From Microtetraspora glauca (GTDB lineage: Bacteria; Actinomycetota; Actinomycetes; Streptosporangiales; Streptosporangiaceae), in the NCBI GenBank assembly GCA_001570385.1, contig BBYL01000008.1, positions 124,001 to 188,000 on the forward strand: 64,000 bases of DNA, given 5' to 3'. The notes under the pieces are model-generated. The model did not search any database. It was not told where the DNA came from and saw nothing but the letters and a program-made list of their open reading frames with translations. Shown here in pieces: positions 27,240 through 35,961 of the stretch (the first letter of the stretch is position 1; every line of letters begins with the position of its first letter). The translations under genes and the position numbers were made by a program.

Positions 27240-28478
27240 ATGCTTGCCAGACGCTCCGCCGCTCTCCTCGTCGCGGCTCTCGCCGTACTCCCCGCCGGCA
27301 CAGCCCAGGCCGGTGTCCGGCAACCTGGCGTGGTCTCGCAGAAGCCCGTCGCCAACACCCCCCACGTGCTCGACGGCATCGTGAACGCGATCGCGCTCGT
27401 GGGCGGCACGGTGGTGGTCGGCGGGGAGTTCAGCGCCGTCAGCGACGCCGGAAGCGACGAGCAGTTGCCACGGGAGAACCTCTTCGCCTACGACCTGCGC
27501 ACCGGGAAGGTCCTTCCCGGATTCGCCCCCAGCTTCAGTGGTCCGGTCTACGCCCTGGCCTCCGGCGCGGACGGCACCGTCTACGTCGGCGGCTCCTTCG
27601 ACTTCCCCGCGCGCGCGCTCGTACGGCTGAGCCTGACCGACGGCTCCGCCGTGACGTCCTTCGACGCACCCGCCTTCGGCGGCGACGTCGCCAGCCTGGT
27701 CCGCCAGGGCGACAAGATCTACGTCGGCGGCGACTTCATCCAGATCGGGAGCACGCCCCGCACGGCGCTGGCCCGGATCGACGCCTCCACGGGGGCGGTG
27801 GACCCCGCGTTCACGATCACGCCGGGCGATCCCCGGGGTGCCGGCACCAAGGTCTACGCCATGGCCGCCACCGGCGACCGACTGGTCATCGACGGCTCGT
27901 TCACCTCGGTCGACGGGCTGCGCAGGCCACAGGTCGCGGTGATCGACCTGGTCAGGAACCGGGTGGCCGACTGGCGCACCGAGGTGTACGCGCCCTCCTG
28001 CATGGCGGTGTTCCCCTGGTATGTGCGGGGTCTGGACGTGTCCCCCGACGGCAGGTACTTCGTCGTGGTGACGACCGGCGGCCCGGCTCCCGGCACTCGC
28101 AAGCTCTGCGATTCGGCGGCCCGGTTCGAGATGTACTCACGCGGCGACGACATCCGCCCCACCTGGGTCAACCTGACCGGAGGCGACTCGCTCTACTCGG
28201 TCGCGGTGACCGGCGCGGCCGTCTATGTGGGCGGGCACCAGCGCTGGCTCAACAACCCGAAGGGCTCCGACACCGCCGGGCCTGGAGCGGTCCAGCGGCC
28301 GGGCATCGGAGCGATCCATCCGACCACGGGCAAGGCGCTCAGCTGGAACCCCACGCGTACCCGAGGAATCGGAGTAAAGGCGTTCCTGACCACAAAGAGC
28401 GGCCTTTTGGTGGGAAGTGACACGACGAAGCTCGGGCATGAGTACCATGCCCGGATCGGCATGTTCCCGTTGCCCTAG
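27240..28478 (+). CDS. Secreted beta-propeller-like protein
   Basis: 412 residues. A Sec signal peptide (ARRSAALLVAALAVLPAGTAQA, cut after about residue 24) precedes repeated units of the style NAIALVGGTVVVGGEFSAV, ALASGADGTVYVGGSFDF and SLVRQGDKIYVGGDFIQIG. These delta-60-like/PQQ-propeller blades recur about every 50 residues, so a seven-bladed propeller is likely. Two cysteines (SCMAVF and RKLCDSAA) may form a disulfide. It is exported, probably as an extracellular or wall-associated protein. Its ligand is unknown. It ends 4 nt inside the convergent DUF4229-like gene. Confidence 0.72.
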   Translation: MLARRSAALLVAALAVLPAGTAQAGVRQPGVVSQKPVANTPHVLDGIVNAIALVGGTVVVGGEFSAVSDAGSDEQLPRENLFAYDLRTGKVLPGFAPSFSGPVYALASGADGTVYVGGSFDFPARALVRLSLTDGSAVTSFDAPAFGGDVASLVRQGDKIYVGGDFIQIGSTPRTALARIDASTGAVDPAFTITPGDPRGAGTKVYAMAATGDRLVIDGSFTSVDGLRRPQVAVIDLVRNRVADWRTEVYAPSCMAVFPWYVRGLDVSPDGRYFVVVTTGGPAPGTRKLCDSAARFEMYSRGDDIRPTWVNLTGGDSLYSVAVTGAAVYVGGHQRWLNNPKGSDTAGPGAVQRPGIGAIHPTTGKALSWNPTRTRGIGVKAFLTTKSGLLVGSDTTKLGHEYHARIGMFPLP

Positions 28479-28684
28479 TTTCCCGTCGGCCGGTCGCGTT
28501 TCTGCACGACCTGCTCGCTGACCGCGTCGCGCTGCTTGGACAGCAGCACGTAGCTGGCCAGGCCGCTGACCACGAAGGCCGCGATGAGCAGCAGGTACGT
28601 ACGCAGCCCGAGGAGATAGAGGACCGCGACGGCCACGGCGAACAGACCGAGGCGAGAGAGCGTGTAAACGACAACCGGACGCAC
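28475..28684 (-). CDS. DUF4229-like small membrane protein
   Basis: 69 residues with two hydrophobic helices (LFAVAVAVLYLLGL and LLIAAFVVSGLASYVLLS) and a short polar tail with QRDAVSEQVVQKRDRPTGN. This matches the small actinobacterial membrane family DUF4229 as I remember it. No function is known. It is transcribed convergently with the propeller gene and overlaps it by 4 nt at the stops. Confidence 0.65.
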   Translation of the reverse strand: MRPVVVYTLSRLGLFAVAVAVLYLLGLRTYLLLIAAFVVSGLASYVLLSKQRDAVSEQVVQKRDRPTGN

Positions 28685-28938
28685 ACCGTCGAGGTTACGT
28701 CACGGAGCCGAGTGACTCTCTTCGCATCCCGCCCGAGCACTGCTAGTGTGCCCAAGTGGGCGCTTTTGTAAAGAAACACCCATGAGCACCCCAAAGAGGC
28801 TCTATCATATAACAATCGGGCACTGAGCCGATAACAACCCGTGATCTTCTACGAAAACCACGGATAAATCAGGCTTCGCTCGGCACACTGGTTACCTGTC
28901 CGCCCGCTGCAGGACGCGGGATGCGAGGGGGAGAGATT

Positions 28939-29160
28939 GTGGAGAGTAGCAGCGAGCGACTGCTGACCCCTGGAGAGGTTGCCGCCCTCTTCCGGGTCGA
29001 CCCGAAGACCGTGACACGTTGGGCCGCGGCGGGACGAATCAGCAGCATCCGTACCCCCGGAGGGCACCGGCGGTTCCGAGAGTCGGAAGTGCACGCCCTC
29101 CTCCGTGGAGAGGATGTCCTGACGGCCGACCGGCCTAACGGCGACTCACCTCGGGTCTGA
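28939..29160 (+). CDS. bldC: BldC-type developmental HTH regulator
   Basis: 73 residues from the GTG at 28939; GGGGGAG lies about 6 nt upstream, so I prefer it to the ATG at 28921. The core LLTPGEVAALFRVDPKTVTRWA followed by RTPGGHRRFRESEVHALL is the MerR-like winged-helix DNA-binding unit of BldC. In Streptomyces BldC controls the onset of aerial growth by binding direct repeats cooperatively. No dimerisation or effector domain is present, as expected. An imperfect hairpin follows 12 nt after the stop. Confidence 0.9.
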   Translation: MESSSERLLTPGEVAALFRVDPKTVTRWAAAGRISSIRTPGGHRRFRESEVHALLRGEDVLTADRPNGDSPRV

Positions 29161-29171
29161 TACACCGACCA

Positions 29172-29209
29172 GGTGATCCTGCGTGCCACCCGGATGCCGC
29201 AGGGTCACC
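29172..29209 (+). terminator. Hairpin downstream of bldC
   Basis: GGTGATCCTGC (29172-29182) pairs with GCAGGGTCACC (29199-29209) with one G-U pair and a 16-nt loop, starting 12 nt after the bldC stop. The next gene is convergent. Confidence 0.4.
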
Positions 29210-29376
29210 CGCGTCAGTCGGTGCCGCTCACCGGCCCCGCCTTCCCCACGTCGTACCGCCACGCGGCCACCCGCGCTTCCGGCACGTCCTGCTCCTCCGC
29301 GTGGCGCCAGTACGACCTCAACCGCGGCCTCAGGCGACGACCACGGCCTCAGACTCGACCCCACGACGCGGCGACC

Positions 29377-29679
29377 TCAGCGCGGCTCTCCTGCGCCGTC
29401 CCCCTCGTCGTGTCCCGTTCCAGCGACGCCGCCGGCCTCCCGGACCTCCGCGTCCGCCTTGAACGCCAGGAACTCCCGCTCCAGGTCGTCGTTCTCGTCG
29501 CGCCACCGGCGACGCCGCTCGGCGTCCTCCTCCTCTGTCACCGACTCGGCGAGCCACCGGTCGTAGTCCGGCTCCCCCGGGACGACGTCGACGTACGCGT
29601 TGCCGATCAGGCGGCCGTCGTCGCTGGCCAGTGATTGCGGCACGCGCAGTGTCCCGTCAGTGAGCCGGATAACGTACAT
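29377..29679 (-). CDS. Small hypothetical acidic protein
   Basis: 100 residues. An N-terminal strand-rich part (MYVIRLTDGTLRVPQSLAS, IGNAYVDVVPGEPDYDRWL) is followed by a charged coiled helix (TEEEDAERRRRWRDENDDLE) and a Gly/Glu-rich tail. I do not recognise the family. It lies 10 nt downstream of the metallopeptidase-like gene on the same strand, so the two are likely co-transcribed and may act together. Confidence 0.5.
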   Translation of the reverse strand: MYVIRLTDGTLRVPQSLASDDGRLIGNAYVDVVPGEPDYDRWLAESVTEEEDAERRRRWRDENDDLEREFLAFKADAEVREAGGVAGTGHDEGDGAGEPR

Positions 29680-29689
29680 CCACGATCAC

Positions 29690-30553
29690 CTAGATTCCGT
29701 AGCGCCTGTTGAAGAACAACATCACGTTCAGCGCCGCCCGCGTGTCACCGCCCAGCATGTCGACCAGGGCCGGACGCTGCCGGGATGCGATCGCCGCGAA
29801 CGCGTCAGCGAAGAACTCCTTGCGCCCCAGCCCTCCTGGCTGCCGGTGGAACGCGGAGGCGAACAGCGGGAAGCATTCCTCGTACAGCGCGGCGAACTCG
29901 GGCGAGTCGGAGACCCACTCTCCCGGATGCGCGTCGACGTCGTCCAGAGCATGGCCGACTTCGTGCATCATCACGTCCGGTGTCGGGGACGGACGGTCGC
30001 CCACCACGATCTTGCGGTCGCCGTACGCGCCGGCGCAGGCGTCCCAGGTCGCCCGGCCTGATGGCAGCGGGGCCCCGCGCAGATAACCCATGTCGTCCAG
30101 GTCGGGAACGCCGCCACGGCCCACGTAGATGCCGTCCAGCGTGGTGGCGAGCATCAGCTTGAGCCGCTCGGGGAGCCTGGCGAGGCTGTCCACGGCACGT
30201 ACGGCGTCCGCCGAGGGCGGCCCGTCCCCCGCGTCCCATTCGCGGTACAGGACGCGTTCCAGGGGCCCGCAGTGCCGCCGGCCGTCCCGCAGGTCCGGGG
30301 CGTCCGGCCGGTGCGGCCGCGCGCGGTTGGGCTGGTCGTCCAGCTCGAAGTCGCTCCAGGTGTACTGGGGGCGGTCCACGACCGGCGCGGTGACCGCGTG
30401 CATCCGCTCCACGCCCCGCTCCACGGTCCGTTCCGGAGTCCGCTCCGAGGAACGTTCCGGCGCGTCCGTGGCGCGTGCCGGCGAGGCGTACGCACCGCGC
30501 TGCCACCAACGCGAGCCGCGCCTGTGGCGGCCCCTATCGCTCGGCTGCGCCAT
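29690..30553 (-). CDS. Zinc metallopeptidase-like protein with HEVGH motif
   Basis: About 287 residues. MMHEVGHALDDVDAHPGEW carries the HExxH zinc motif, and a downstream EFFADAFAAIASRQRP segment supplies a Glu that could be the third ligand, as in anthrax-lethal-factor-like (ATLF) peptidases. The N-terminal 90 residues are Arg/Pro-rich and low complexity with repeated SERTPERTVERG-type units. No signal peptide is evident. I use the ATG at 30553; a GTG at 30562 is three codons longer and also has a plausible site. Substrate unknown. Confidence 0.6.
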   Translation of the reverse strand: MAQPSDRGRHRRGSRWWQRGAYASPARATDAPERSSERTPERTVERGVERMHAVTAPVVDRPQYTWSDFELDDQPNRARPHRPDAPDLRDGRRHCGPLERVLYREWDAGDGPPSADAVRAVDSLARLPERLKLMLATTLDGIYVGRGGVPDLDDMGYLRGAPLPSGRATWDACAGAYGDRKIVVGDRPSPTPDVMMHEVGHALDDVDAHPGEWVSDSPEFAALYEECFPLFASAFHRQPGGLGRKEFFADAFAAIASRQRPALVDMLGGDTRAALNVMLFFNRRYGI

Positions 30554-30845
30554 GGCCCCCACCCGTCGCCCTGCCGGTGAATGTGCCGGGAACGGCGGCT
30601 CGTGGCGCCCTTCCCACCTCGCGCCTCGGCGGGGTCCGTCCGCCTACGGTGCCCATGTGCTCACTCGTCCCTCGCTCTGGGCGGTGCCCACCGCCGCGCC
30701 GGGCCCGGCATGATCCGGGGGGCGCGGTACCGGTCCACCGTACGTTGCCCGTCCGCGCCCCGTCATCCCCCGGATCCCCTACGGCTACGCGCTTTCCGCG
30801 TGACACCAGGCCCGATCACGCGGCGGTATGGCTTACCGTGTGGGC

Positions 30846-31178
30846 ATGCCTAGCGTGATTCTCGGCCTGGCGCTGCTGGCCTTCTGGCTCTACTGCCTGT
30901 TCGACGTGATCACGACGCCGGAAGGCGCGGTGCGCAACCTCCCCAAGCTGCTGTGGGTGCTGGTCGTGCTGTTCCTGGCGGCTGTCGGTGGCGTGTTCTG
31001 GCTGGCCCTCGGCCGTCCACGGAGCGGCGATGCCGTACTGGAGGCCGCGGGGACACGGGAAGGACCGGACGAGCGGGAGGCATGGCAACGGCCCCCGCGG
31101 GCCGAGGCACCGCGAGGGCCGGACGACGACCCGGAGTTCCTGCGCGCGCTGGAGCGCCGCCTGCGGAACGAGGACTGA
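30846..31178 (+). CDS. PLDc_N-type small membrane protein
   Basis: 110 residues from the ATG at 30846. Two hydrophobic segments (VILGLALLAFWLYCLFDVI and LWVLVVLFLAAVGGVFWLAL) flank the segment TTPEGAVRNLPK, the pattern of the phospholipase D-nuclease N-terminal domain as a stand-alone protein. A charged tail includes DDDPEFLRALERRLRNED, commonly conserved in actinobacterial homologues. No enzymatic activity is indicated. Confidence 0.65.
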   Translation: MPSVILGLALLAFWLYCLFDVITTPEGAVRNLPKLLWVLVVLFLAAVGGVFWLALGRPRSGDAVLEAAGTREGPDEREAWQRPPRAEAPRGPDDDPEFLRALERRLRNED

Positions 31179-31182
31179 CAGT

Positions 31183-31203
31183 CCCGGGCTCCGCGAGCCC
31201 GGG
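31183..31203 (+). terminator. GC-rich hairpin after PLDc_N gene
   Basis: CCCGGGCT-CCGCG-AGCCCGGG gives a perfect 8-bp stem with a 5-nt loop, 4 nt after the stop at 31178, and sits between convergent genes (next stop at 31247). Confidence 0.6.
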
Positions 31204-31246
31204 GACCTCGGGCTCCGGGCCCGCTCGGACCCGGACGCTCAGCTGT

Positions 31247-32239
31247 CTACTTGGGCACGTCCGCGTAGGAGTGCAGGCCGCTGAAGAAGATGTTGACGCC
31301 GACCAGGTTGAACAGCAGGCAGGCGAAGGCCACCAGTGAGACGATCATCGCCGCCTTGCCGCGCCATCCGGCGGTCGCCCGAGCGTGCAGGTAGGCCGCG
31401 TAGGCGATCCAGGTGATGAACGACCAGACCTCCTTGGGGTCCCAGCCCCAGTAGCGGCCCCAGGCGCGGTCCGCCCACAGGGCGCCCGCGATGACGGCGA
31501 ACGTCCAGATGGGGAAGGCGATCACGATCGCGCGGTGGGCGATGCGGTCGAGCTGCTCCTTGGCCGGCAGCACCGACATCCGCCCGTCGTTGCGCACCAG
31601 GTAGAGGACGGCGCAGACCCCCGCGACCAGGAACAGCCCGCCCGCGATGATCGCGGCGGTGACGTGGATCGCGATCCAGTAGGAGTTCAGCGCGGGCATC
31701 ACCGGCCCGGCCTGGACGTGCAGGAAGAGGACGGCGAAGCCGAGCCCGAGAGCAGCGGTCACCGTCACGAACGCGCCGAGGAAGCGGATCCGCTGCCGGG
31801 TGAGCAGGACGAGGAACGCGGTCACCGAGGCGAAGCACAGGGCCACGACGAACTCGTACATGTTGGCCCACGGCCAGCGGTCCACCGCGAAACCGCGGGT
31901 GAGGAGGCCGGCCAGGTTCGCCGCCCAGCCGAGCCAGGAGATGACGACCGCCACCGCCCCGGCCTTGACCGCCCAGCCGGCCGGCGCCACCGGCGCCGTA
32001 CGGCTCTCGCCCTCCGCCCCCGCGGCGGAGTCCGCGGCCGATCCGGCGACTGAGGAGTCGGATCCGGCGGCGCCGACGGTGACCAGTTCGCGGGTCTTCA
32101 CCGCGGCGGCCGTCCGCGACCTGCCGAAGGCCAGCTCCAGCGCGTAGGCGATCATGGCGATGAGATACAGCAGGACGGTCACCAGGATGAGCTGGTCGCT
32201 CAATGTGGCGAGGCCCTCGTTGATCTGGGCGGGCGGCAT
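31247..32239 (-). CDS. ccsB: Cytochrome c biogenesis protein CcsB (haem handling)
   Basis: A 330-residue System II haem-delivery protein of the CcsA/CcsB family. The Trp-rich haem-binding motif WGWDPKEVWSFITWIAYAAY is intact, with flanking histidines in helices. About eight membrane segments. Start ATG has GAGGAG ahead and is 3 nt after the ResB stop. It acts with ResB to attach haem to exported apocytochrome c. Last gene of the resA-ccdA-resB-ccsB operon. Confidence 0.92.
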   Translation of the reverse strand: MPPAQINEGLATLSDQLILVTVLLYLIAMIAYALELAFGRSRTAAAVKTRELVTVGAAGSDSSVAGSAADSAAGAEGESRTAPVAPAGWAVKAGAVAVVISWLGWAANLAGLLTRGFAVDRWPWANMYEFVVALCFASVTAFLVLLTRQRIRFLGAFVTVTAALGLGFAVLFLHVQAGPVMPALNSYWIAIHVTAAIIAGGLFLVAGVCAVLYLVRNDGRMSVLPAKEQLDRIAHRAIVIAFPIWTFAVIAGALWADRAWGRYWGWDPKEVWSFITWIAYAAYLHARATAGWRGKAAMIVSLVAFACLLFNLVGVNIFFSGLHSYADVPK

Positions 32240-32242
32240 CTT

Positions 32243-33916
32243 CTACTCCTCGGACGAGCGGTTGCTCGGCGAAACGGGTTCGCGGTCGATCGCGGTGGCG
32301 GCGTCCTCGGGCTGAGACGTCTCGGAGGGGGCTGCACCACGAAGCATCGTGACGATCTCGGCGAACTCCTCCGCGAAGCTCGCGCCGCCGCCCTCGGTGC
32401 GGGTCAATCCTCCCACCGTGACCTTCCGGTCCGTTATCCGCACCCACACCCGGCGGCGCCGTACGGTCAGGGACATCACCAGGCCGAGCACGGCCGCGGC
32501 GGCGGCGAGCAGGGCGGGCACCCGGCCCGGGTCATAGGCGGTCTGGAGGCTGATCCATTCCTTGACCCCGGTGAACTCGATCTTCCCGGCGCCGTCGGCG
32601 AGTTCGAGTGTGTCACCGACGTTGAGCGGCGTGGGCTGGGCGGACATCTTGCCGAGCGGCTTCAGGTTGTCCGTGTCGAGCTGGTACACCGACTGGGGCT
32701 GCCCGGACTTCAGCCCGAGGTCGCCGGAGAACGGGAAGACCTGGACGGTCGGGTTGGCCGCGCCGGGGAAGACCGACACCCACGCGGCGCCGTTGGGCAC
32801 GGTGGTCGGCAGGAAGCGGATCAGGAAGCCGAGTTGGTCGGGCTGGGCGTCCGGGACCTTGATGACGCACTCGGAGGTGTAGGTCGCCTGGTCGCTCGCC
32901 AGGCAGGCGACCGACCCCTCGTAGGCCGCGTGGCCCTTCCCGTCGGTGACCTTGAAGGTCGGGGCGTACCCGTGGCCGAGGAGGTAGGTCAGCGTGCCGT
33001 CGACGTCGAGCGGCTCGTTGACCTTGAGCTCGACCTCCCGCGAGGGCGAGGACGGCGAGTCCTGGACCGACAGCGTGGCCGAGTAGTCGAGCGGCTGGCC
33101 CCGCTTGTCCCCCGACGCGACGTACGTCGCCTGGAACTCCTTGAGCGTGAACGAGAACGGCTGCAGCGACTCGGCCGACACCCGCTGTCCCGGCATGAAC
33201 CGGTCGTAGGCCGCCACCGTGTTGGCGAACCCGTCGCCCTCGACGACGAGGACGTTGCCGCGGTAGCCGAACAGGCCGCCCGCCCCGACCGCGAACAGCA
33301 GCACGAGCAGCGAGACGTGGAACAGCAGGTTGCCCGTCTCGCGCAGGTAGCCCTTCTCGGCGGAGACCCAGTCGGTGCCGGTGACGACGCGGAACCGGTT
33401 GCGGCGCAGCTTCGCGGCGACCGACTCGACGGTCAGGTCGCCCTCGAAGGCGGCGCTCTGCGGGAGCCGGTTCAGGTTGCGCGGAGCGGCCGGCGGCTTC
33501 TTGCGCAGTTCCTTGAAGTGGACGACCGCCCTCGGGAACACGCATCCGGCGAGCGAGAGGAACAGCAGGAGGTAGATGGCGGCGAACCAGGGCGACGTGA
33601 AGACGTCGAACATCCACAGCCGGTCCAGCCACTCGGCCTCGGTCGGGCTGTTCTTGAAGTACTGGGCGACCCGGCCGGGATCGACGCTCCGCTGTGGGTA
33701 GACCGACCCGGGAACCGAGCCGAGCGCGAACAGGAAGAGCAGGATCAGGGCGGTACGCATGGACGTGAGCGTCCGCCAGCCCCACCGCAGCCAGCCGACC
33801 ACGCCGAGGCCCACCGGCCGCGCGGGCTCACGCTGCTCCGGCCGCTCGGACTGCTCCGGCCGCTCGGACTGCTCCGGCTGCTCGCTCACGCCGGACTCGT
33901 CGTTTTTCGTCGTCAT
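32243..33916 (-). CDS. resB: Cytochrome c biogenesis protein ResB
   Basis: 557 residues. After a repetitive N-terminus of EQSERP units (encoded by an 18-bp repeat near 33833-33890) come paired helices (ALILLFLFALGSVPGSVYPQ and AIYLLLFLSLAGCVFPR), a long extracytoplasmic domain and a last helix before RRRRVWVRITDRKV. These features define ResB, the partner of CcsB in System II. The ATG follows directly on the ccdA stop (TGAATG). The Cys in SLAGCVFPR lies in a helix and may have a redox or structural role. Confidence 0.9.
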   Translation of the reverse strand: MTTKNDESGVSEQPEQSERPEQSERPEQREPARPVGLGVVGWLRWGWRTLTSMRTALILLFLFALGSVPGSVYPQRSVDPGRVAQYFKNSPTEAEWLDRLWMFDVFTSPWFAAIYLLLFLSLAGCVFPRAVVHFKELRKKPPAAPRNLNRLPQSAAFEGDLTVESVAAKLRRNRFRVVTGTDWVSAEKGYLRETGNLLFHVSLLVLLFAVGAGGLFGYRGNVLVVEGDGFANTVAAYDRFMPGQRVSAESLQPFSFTLKEFQATYVASGDKRGQPLDYSATLSVQDSPSSPSREVELKVNEPLDVDGTLTYLLGHGYAPTFKVTDGKGHAAYEGSVACLASDQATYTSECVIKVPDAQPDQLGFLIRFLPTTVPNGAAWVSVFPGAANPTVQVFPFSGDLGLKSGQPQSVYQLDTDNLKPLGKMSAQPTPLNVGDTLELADGAGKIEFTGVKEWISLQTAYDPGRVPALLAAAAAVLGLVMSLTVRRRRVWVRITDRKVTVGGLTRTEGGGASFAEEFAEIVTMLRGAAPSETSQPEDAATAIDREPVSPSNRSSEE

Positions 33917-34654
33917 TCAGATCACCGGCTCGAATCCGCCCACCCAGACCTGCAGGCCGGCGATGAGGTTCCCCCAGAGCCCGGTCACCAGCAGGACGCC
34001 GACGCCGACCAGCATCACGCCCCCGATCCGGGTGATCAGGCGGGAGTGGCGGCGTACCGCCTTGAACGCGTGGAGTGCCCTGCGGTAGGCCAGCCCGGCG
34101 AGCACGAAGGGCGCCCCCAGGCCCAGCGCGTACGCGAAGGCGAGCGCGGCACCGCGCGCGGCGCTGCCCTGGTCGACCGAGAGCGCGAGGACCACGGCGA
34201 GCGTGGGCCCGATGCACGGGGTCCAGCCGAGGCCGAAGACGACGCCGAGCAGCGGCGCGCCCGCGAGCCCGGCGGCGGGCACCTTGTGAATGCGCACGTC
34301 CCGCTGGAGCCCCGGGATCAGGCCGATGAAGGCCAGGCCGAGGACGATCGTGACGACCCCGAGCACCCGCGTGATCACGTCGATGTTGCCGAAGAGGACG
34401 CCGCCGAGGCTACCGAAGAGCGCCCCGCCCAGCACGAAGACCGCGGCGAAACCGAGGACGAACAGGGCGCTGCCCAGCACCATCCGGCCCCGCCTGGGGT
34501 CGCCGCTCATGCCCGTGACGTAGGAGAGGTAGCCCGGAACCAGCGGCAGCACGCAGGGCGAGAGGAAGGACACCACGCCGGCCGCGACCGCGATCGGCAC
34601 CGCGACCAGCAGCGAGCCGGACGCGACGGTGGTGGCCAGGTCAGCCGCGCTCAT
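33917..34654 (-). CDS. ccdA: Cytochrome c biogenesis thiol transporter CcdA
   Basis: A 245-residue polytopic protein that carries reducing equivalents across the membrane to ResA. Its two key cysteines are in VVSFLSPCVLPLVPGYLSYV and GLGWTPCIGPTLAVVLAL, both in Pro-flanked helices. Six membrane segments. It overlaps the end of resA by 14 nt and abuts resB. It belongs to the DsbD/CcdA family without the periplasmic domains of DsbD. Confidence 0.92.
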   Translation of the reverse strand: MSAADLATTVASGSLLVAVPIAVAAGVVSFLSPCVLPLVPGYLSYVTGMSGDPRRGRMVLGSALFVLGFAAVFVLGGALFGSLGGVLFGNIDVITRVLGVVTIVLGLAFIGLIPGLQRDVRIHKVPAAGLAGAPLLGVVFGLGWTPCIGPTLAVVLALSVDQGSAARGAALAFAYALGLGAPFVLAGLAYRRALHAFKAVRRHSRLITRIGGVMLVGVGVLLVTGLWGNLIAGLQVWVGGFEPVI

Positions 34655-35225
34655 CGGTGACCTTGTCGATCGCGGCGAGGAGGTCGTTGTACTTCACGGC
34701 GCCCAGGGCGCGCGCCGCGATCCGGCCCTGGCCGTCGATGATCAGGGTGGACGGGATCGCCGCGGGCGGCACGGTGCCCTGGAAGGAGAGCAGCACCCGG
34801 CCGGCCTGGTCGAAGATGCTCGGATATCCCGGCTGCAGCGAGCGGTCGAACGCCTGGGCCGAGGCCTTCTGGTCCTTGAAGTTGACGCCGAGGAACTGGA
34901 CGCCCTTGTCCTTGGTCTTGGCCGCGATGTCCTTGAGCACGGGCCCCTCGGCCCGGCACGGAGCGCACCAGGACGCCCAGAAGTTCAGCACGTAGACCGT
35001 GCCGGAACCGAGCTTCTGGGTCGCGCCGTCGAGGGTCGTGCCCTCGATCGCCGGCGCCTTGACGCGGCCTGCGGCGTCGAAGACCTGGACCTTGCCGTCC
35101 CCCGCGACGAAACGGGTGTCACCGGACTGCGGCTGGGACTGCTGCTGGTTCCCCGCGCAACCCGCGAGGGCTGTCACGGCCAGAGCGGTGCTCGCAGCGA
35201 TCAGAGACAGACTCTTGGCGGACAC
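34641..35225 (-). CDS. resA: ResA-like thioredoxin-fold lipoprotein
   Basis: 194 residues. A lipoprotein signal peptide ends in the lipobox LAGC (about 19-22). The active site FWASWCAPCRAEGP carries the CxxC of extracytoplasmic thioredoxins (TlpA/ResA), with a cis-Pro region near VPPAAIPSTLII. It should keep apocytochrome c thiols reduced for haem attachment. First gene of the System II operon; a hairpin lies upstream in the gap to the preceding gene. Confidence 0.9.
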   Translation of the reverse strand: MSAKSLSLIAASTALAVTALAGCAGNQQQSQPQSGDTRFVAGDGKVQVFDAAGRVKAPAIEGTTLDGATQKLGSGTVYVLNFWASWCAPCRAEGPVLKDIAAKTKDKGVQFLGVNFKDQKASAQAFDRSLQPGYPSIFDQAGRVLLSFQGTVPPAAIPSTLIIDGQGRIAARALGAVKYNDLLAAIDKVTDERG

Positions 35226-35252
35226 GCGGGAGTATCTCCTATTACTACAACC

Positions 35253-35272
35253 GGTAGAGCTGTCACTCTACC
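35253..35272 (-). terminator. Hairpin between phosphatase-family gene and resA
   Basis: GGTAGAG-CTGTCA-CTCTACC forms a perfect 7-bp stem 28 nt after the stop at 35301 and 27 nt before the resA start, both minus strand. It may end the upstream transcript or form part of the resA leader. Confidence 0.35.
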
Positions 35273-35300
35273 CAGCGGGTACGGTGCTCCCGCCAACGGG

Positions 35301-35939
35301 TCAAGCTCCGGGAACGGGGTTGCCCCGCACCAGTGCGCCCGCGGGCTCGCTGTAGCCGATGCTGCTCAGCCTGTCGCCCTCGAACGTGAAGCTGGTGAGG
35401 CTGGCGAGGGAGCACTGGCGACGGCGCGGATCGTGCCACAGCCGGCGTCTCTCCGCCGCGAGCCTGACGATCCAGATGGGCAGCTGGTGGCTGACAAGCA
35501 GCGCCTCGTGCCCCCGCGCCTCCTCGCGCGCGTCGTCGATGGCCGCCTTCATCCGCAGGACCACATCGCCGTACGGCTCGCCCCAGGACGGGCGGAACGG
35601 GTTCACGAAGTGGCGGTAGGCCCGGACATCGCGGAACACTCCGTTACCTCCGGCCACCCGCAACCCCTCGAAGACGTTGGACGCCTCGATCAGCCGCTCG
35701 TCGAGGGTGACCTCCAGGCCCAGGACGCCGGCCAGGGGGGCCGCGGTCTCCTGGGCGCGCTCCATCGGCGAGCTCCACAGGGTGACGATGTCGCGTCCGG
35801 CGACCGCCTTGGCGACGGTCTCGGCCATCAGCCGCCCGTTCTCCGACAGGTGGTAGCCGGGCAGCCTGCCGTACAGGACGCCTTCCGGATTGTGAACCTC
35901 GCCGTGGCGCAGCAGGTGGACGACGGTGGTCTCGGTCAT
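35301..35939 (-). CDS. Histidine phosphatase-family protein (phosphoglycerate mutase-like)
   Basis: 212 residues from ATG at 35939. The catalytic LLRHGEVHNPEG (RHGE) sits at the N-terminus, and LLVSHQLPIWIVR supplies the second catalytic His. The fold is the histidine phosphatase superfamily; a role as broad phosphatase rather than glycolytic mutase is likely. It follows a LysR gene by 22 nt on the same strand. The longer ORF to 35972 would start inside that gene and is rejected. Confidence 0.88.
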   Translation of the reverse strand: MTETTVVHLLRHGEVHNPEGVLYGRLPGYHLSENGRLMAETVAKAVAGRDIVTLWSSPMERAQETAAPLAGVLGLEVTLDERLIEASNVFEGLRVAGGNGVFRDVRAYRHFVNPFRPSWGEPYGDVVLRMKAAIDDAREEARGHEALLVSHQLPIWIVRLAAERRRLWHDPRRRQCSLASLTSFTFEGDRLSSIGYSEPAGALVRGNPVPGA

Positions 35940-35961
35940 GGCAGGTGAGCCTACTCGCCGG

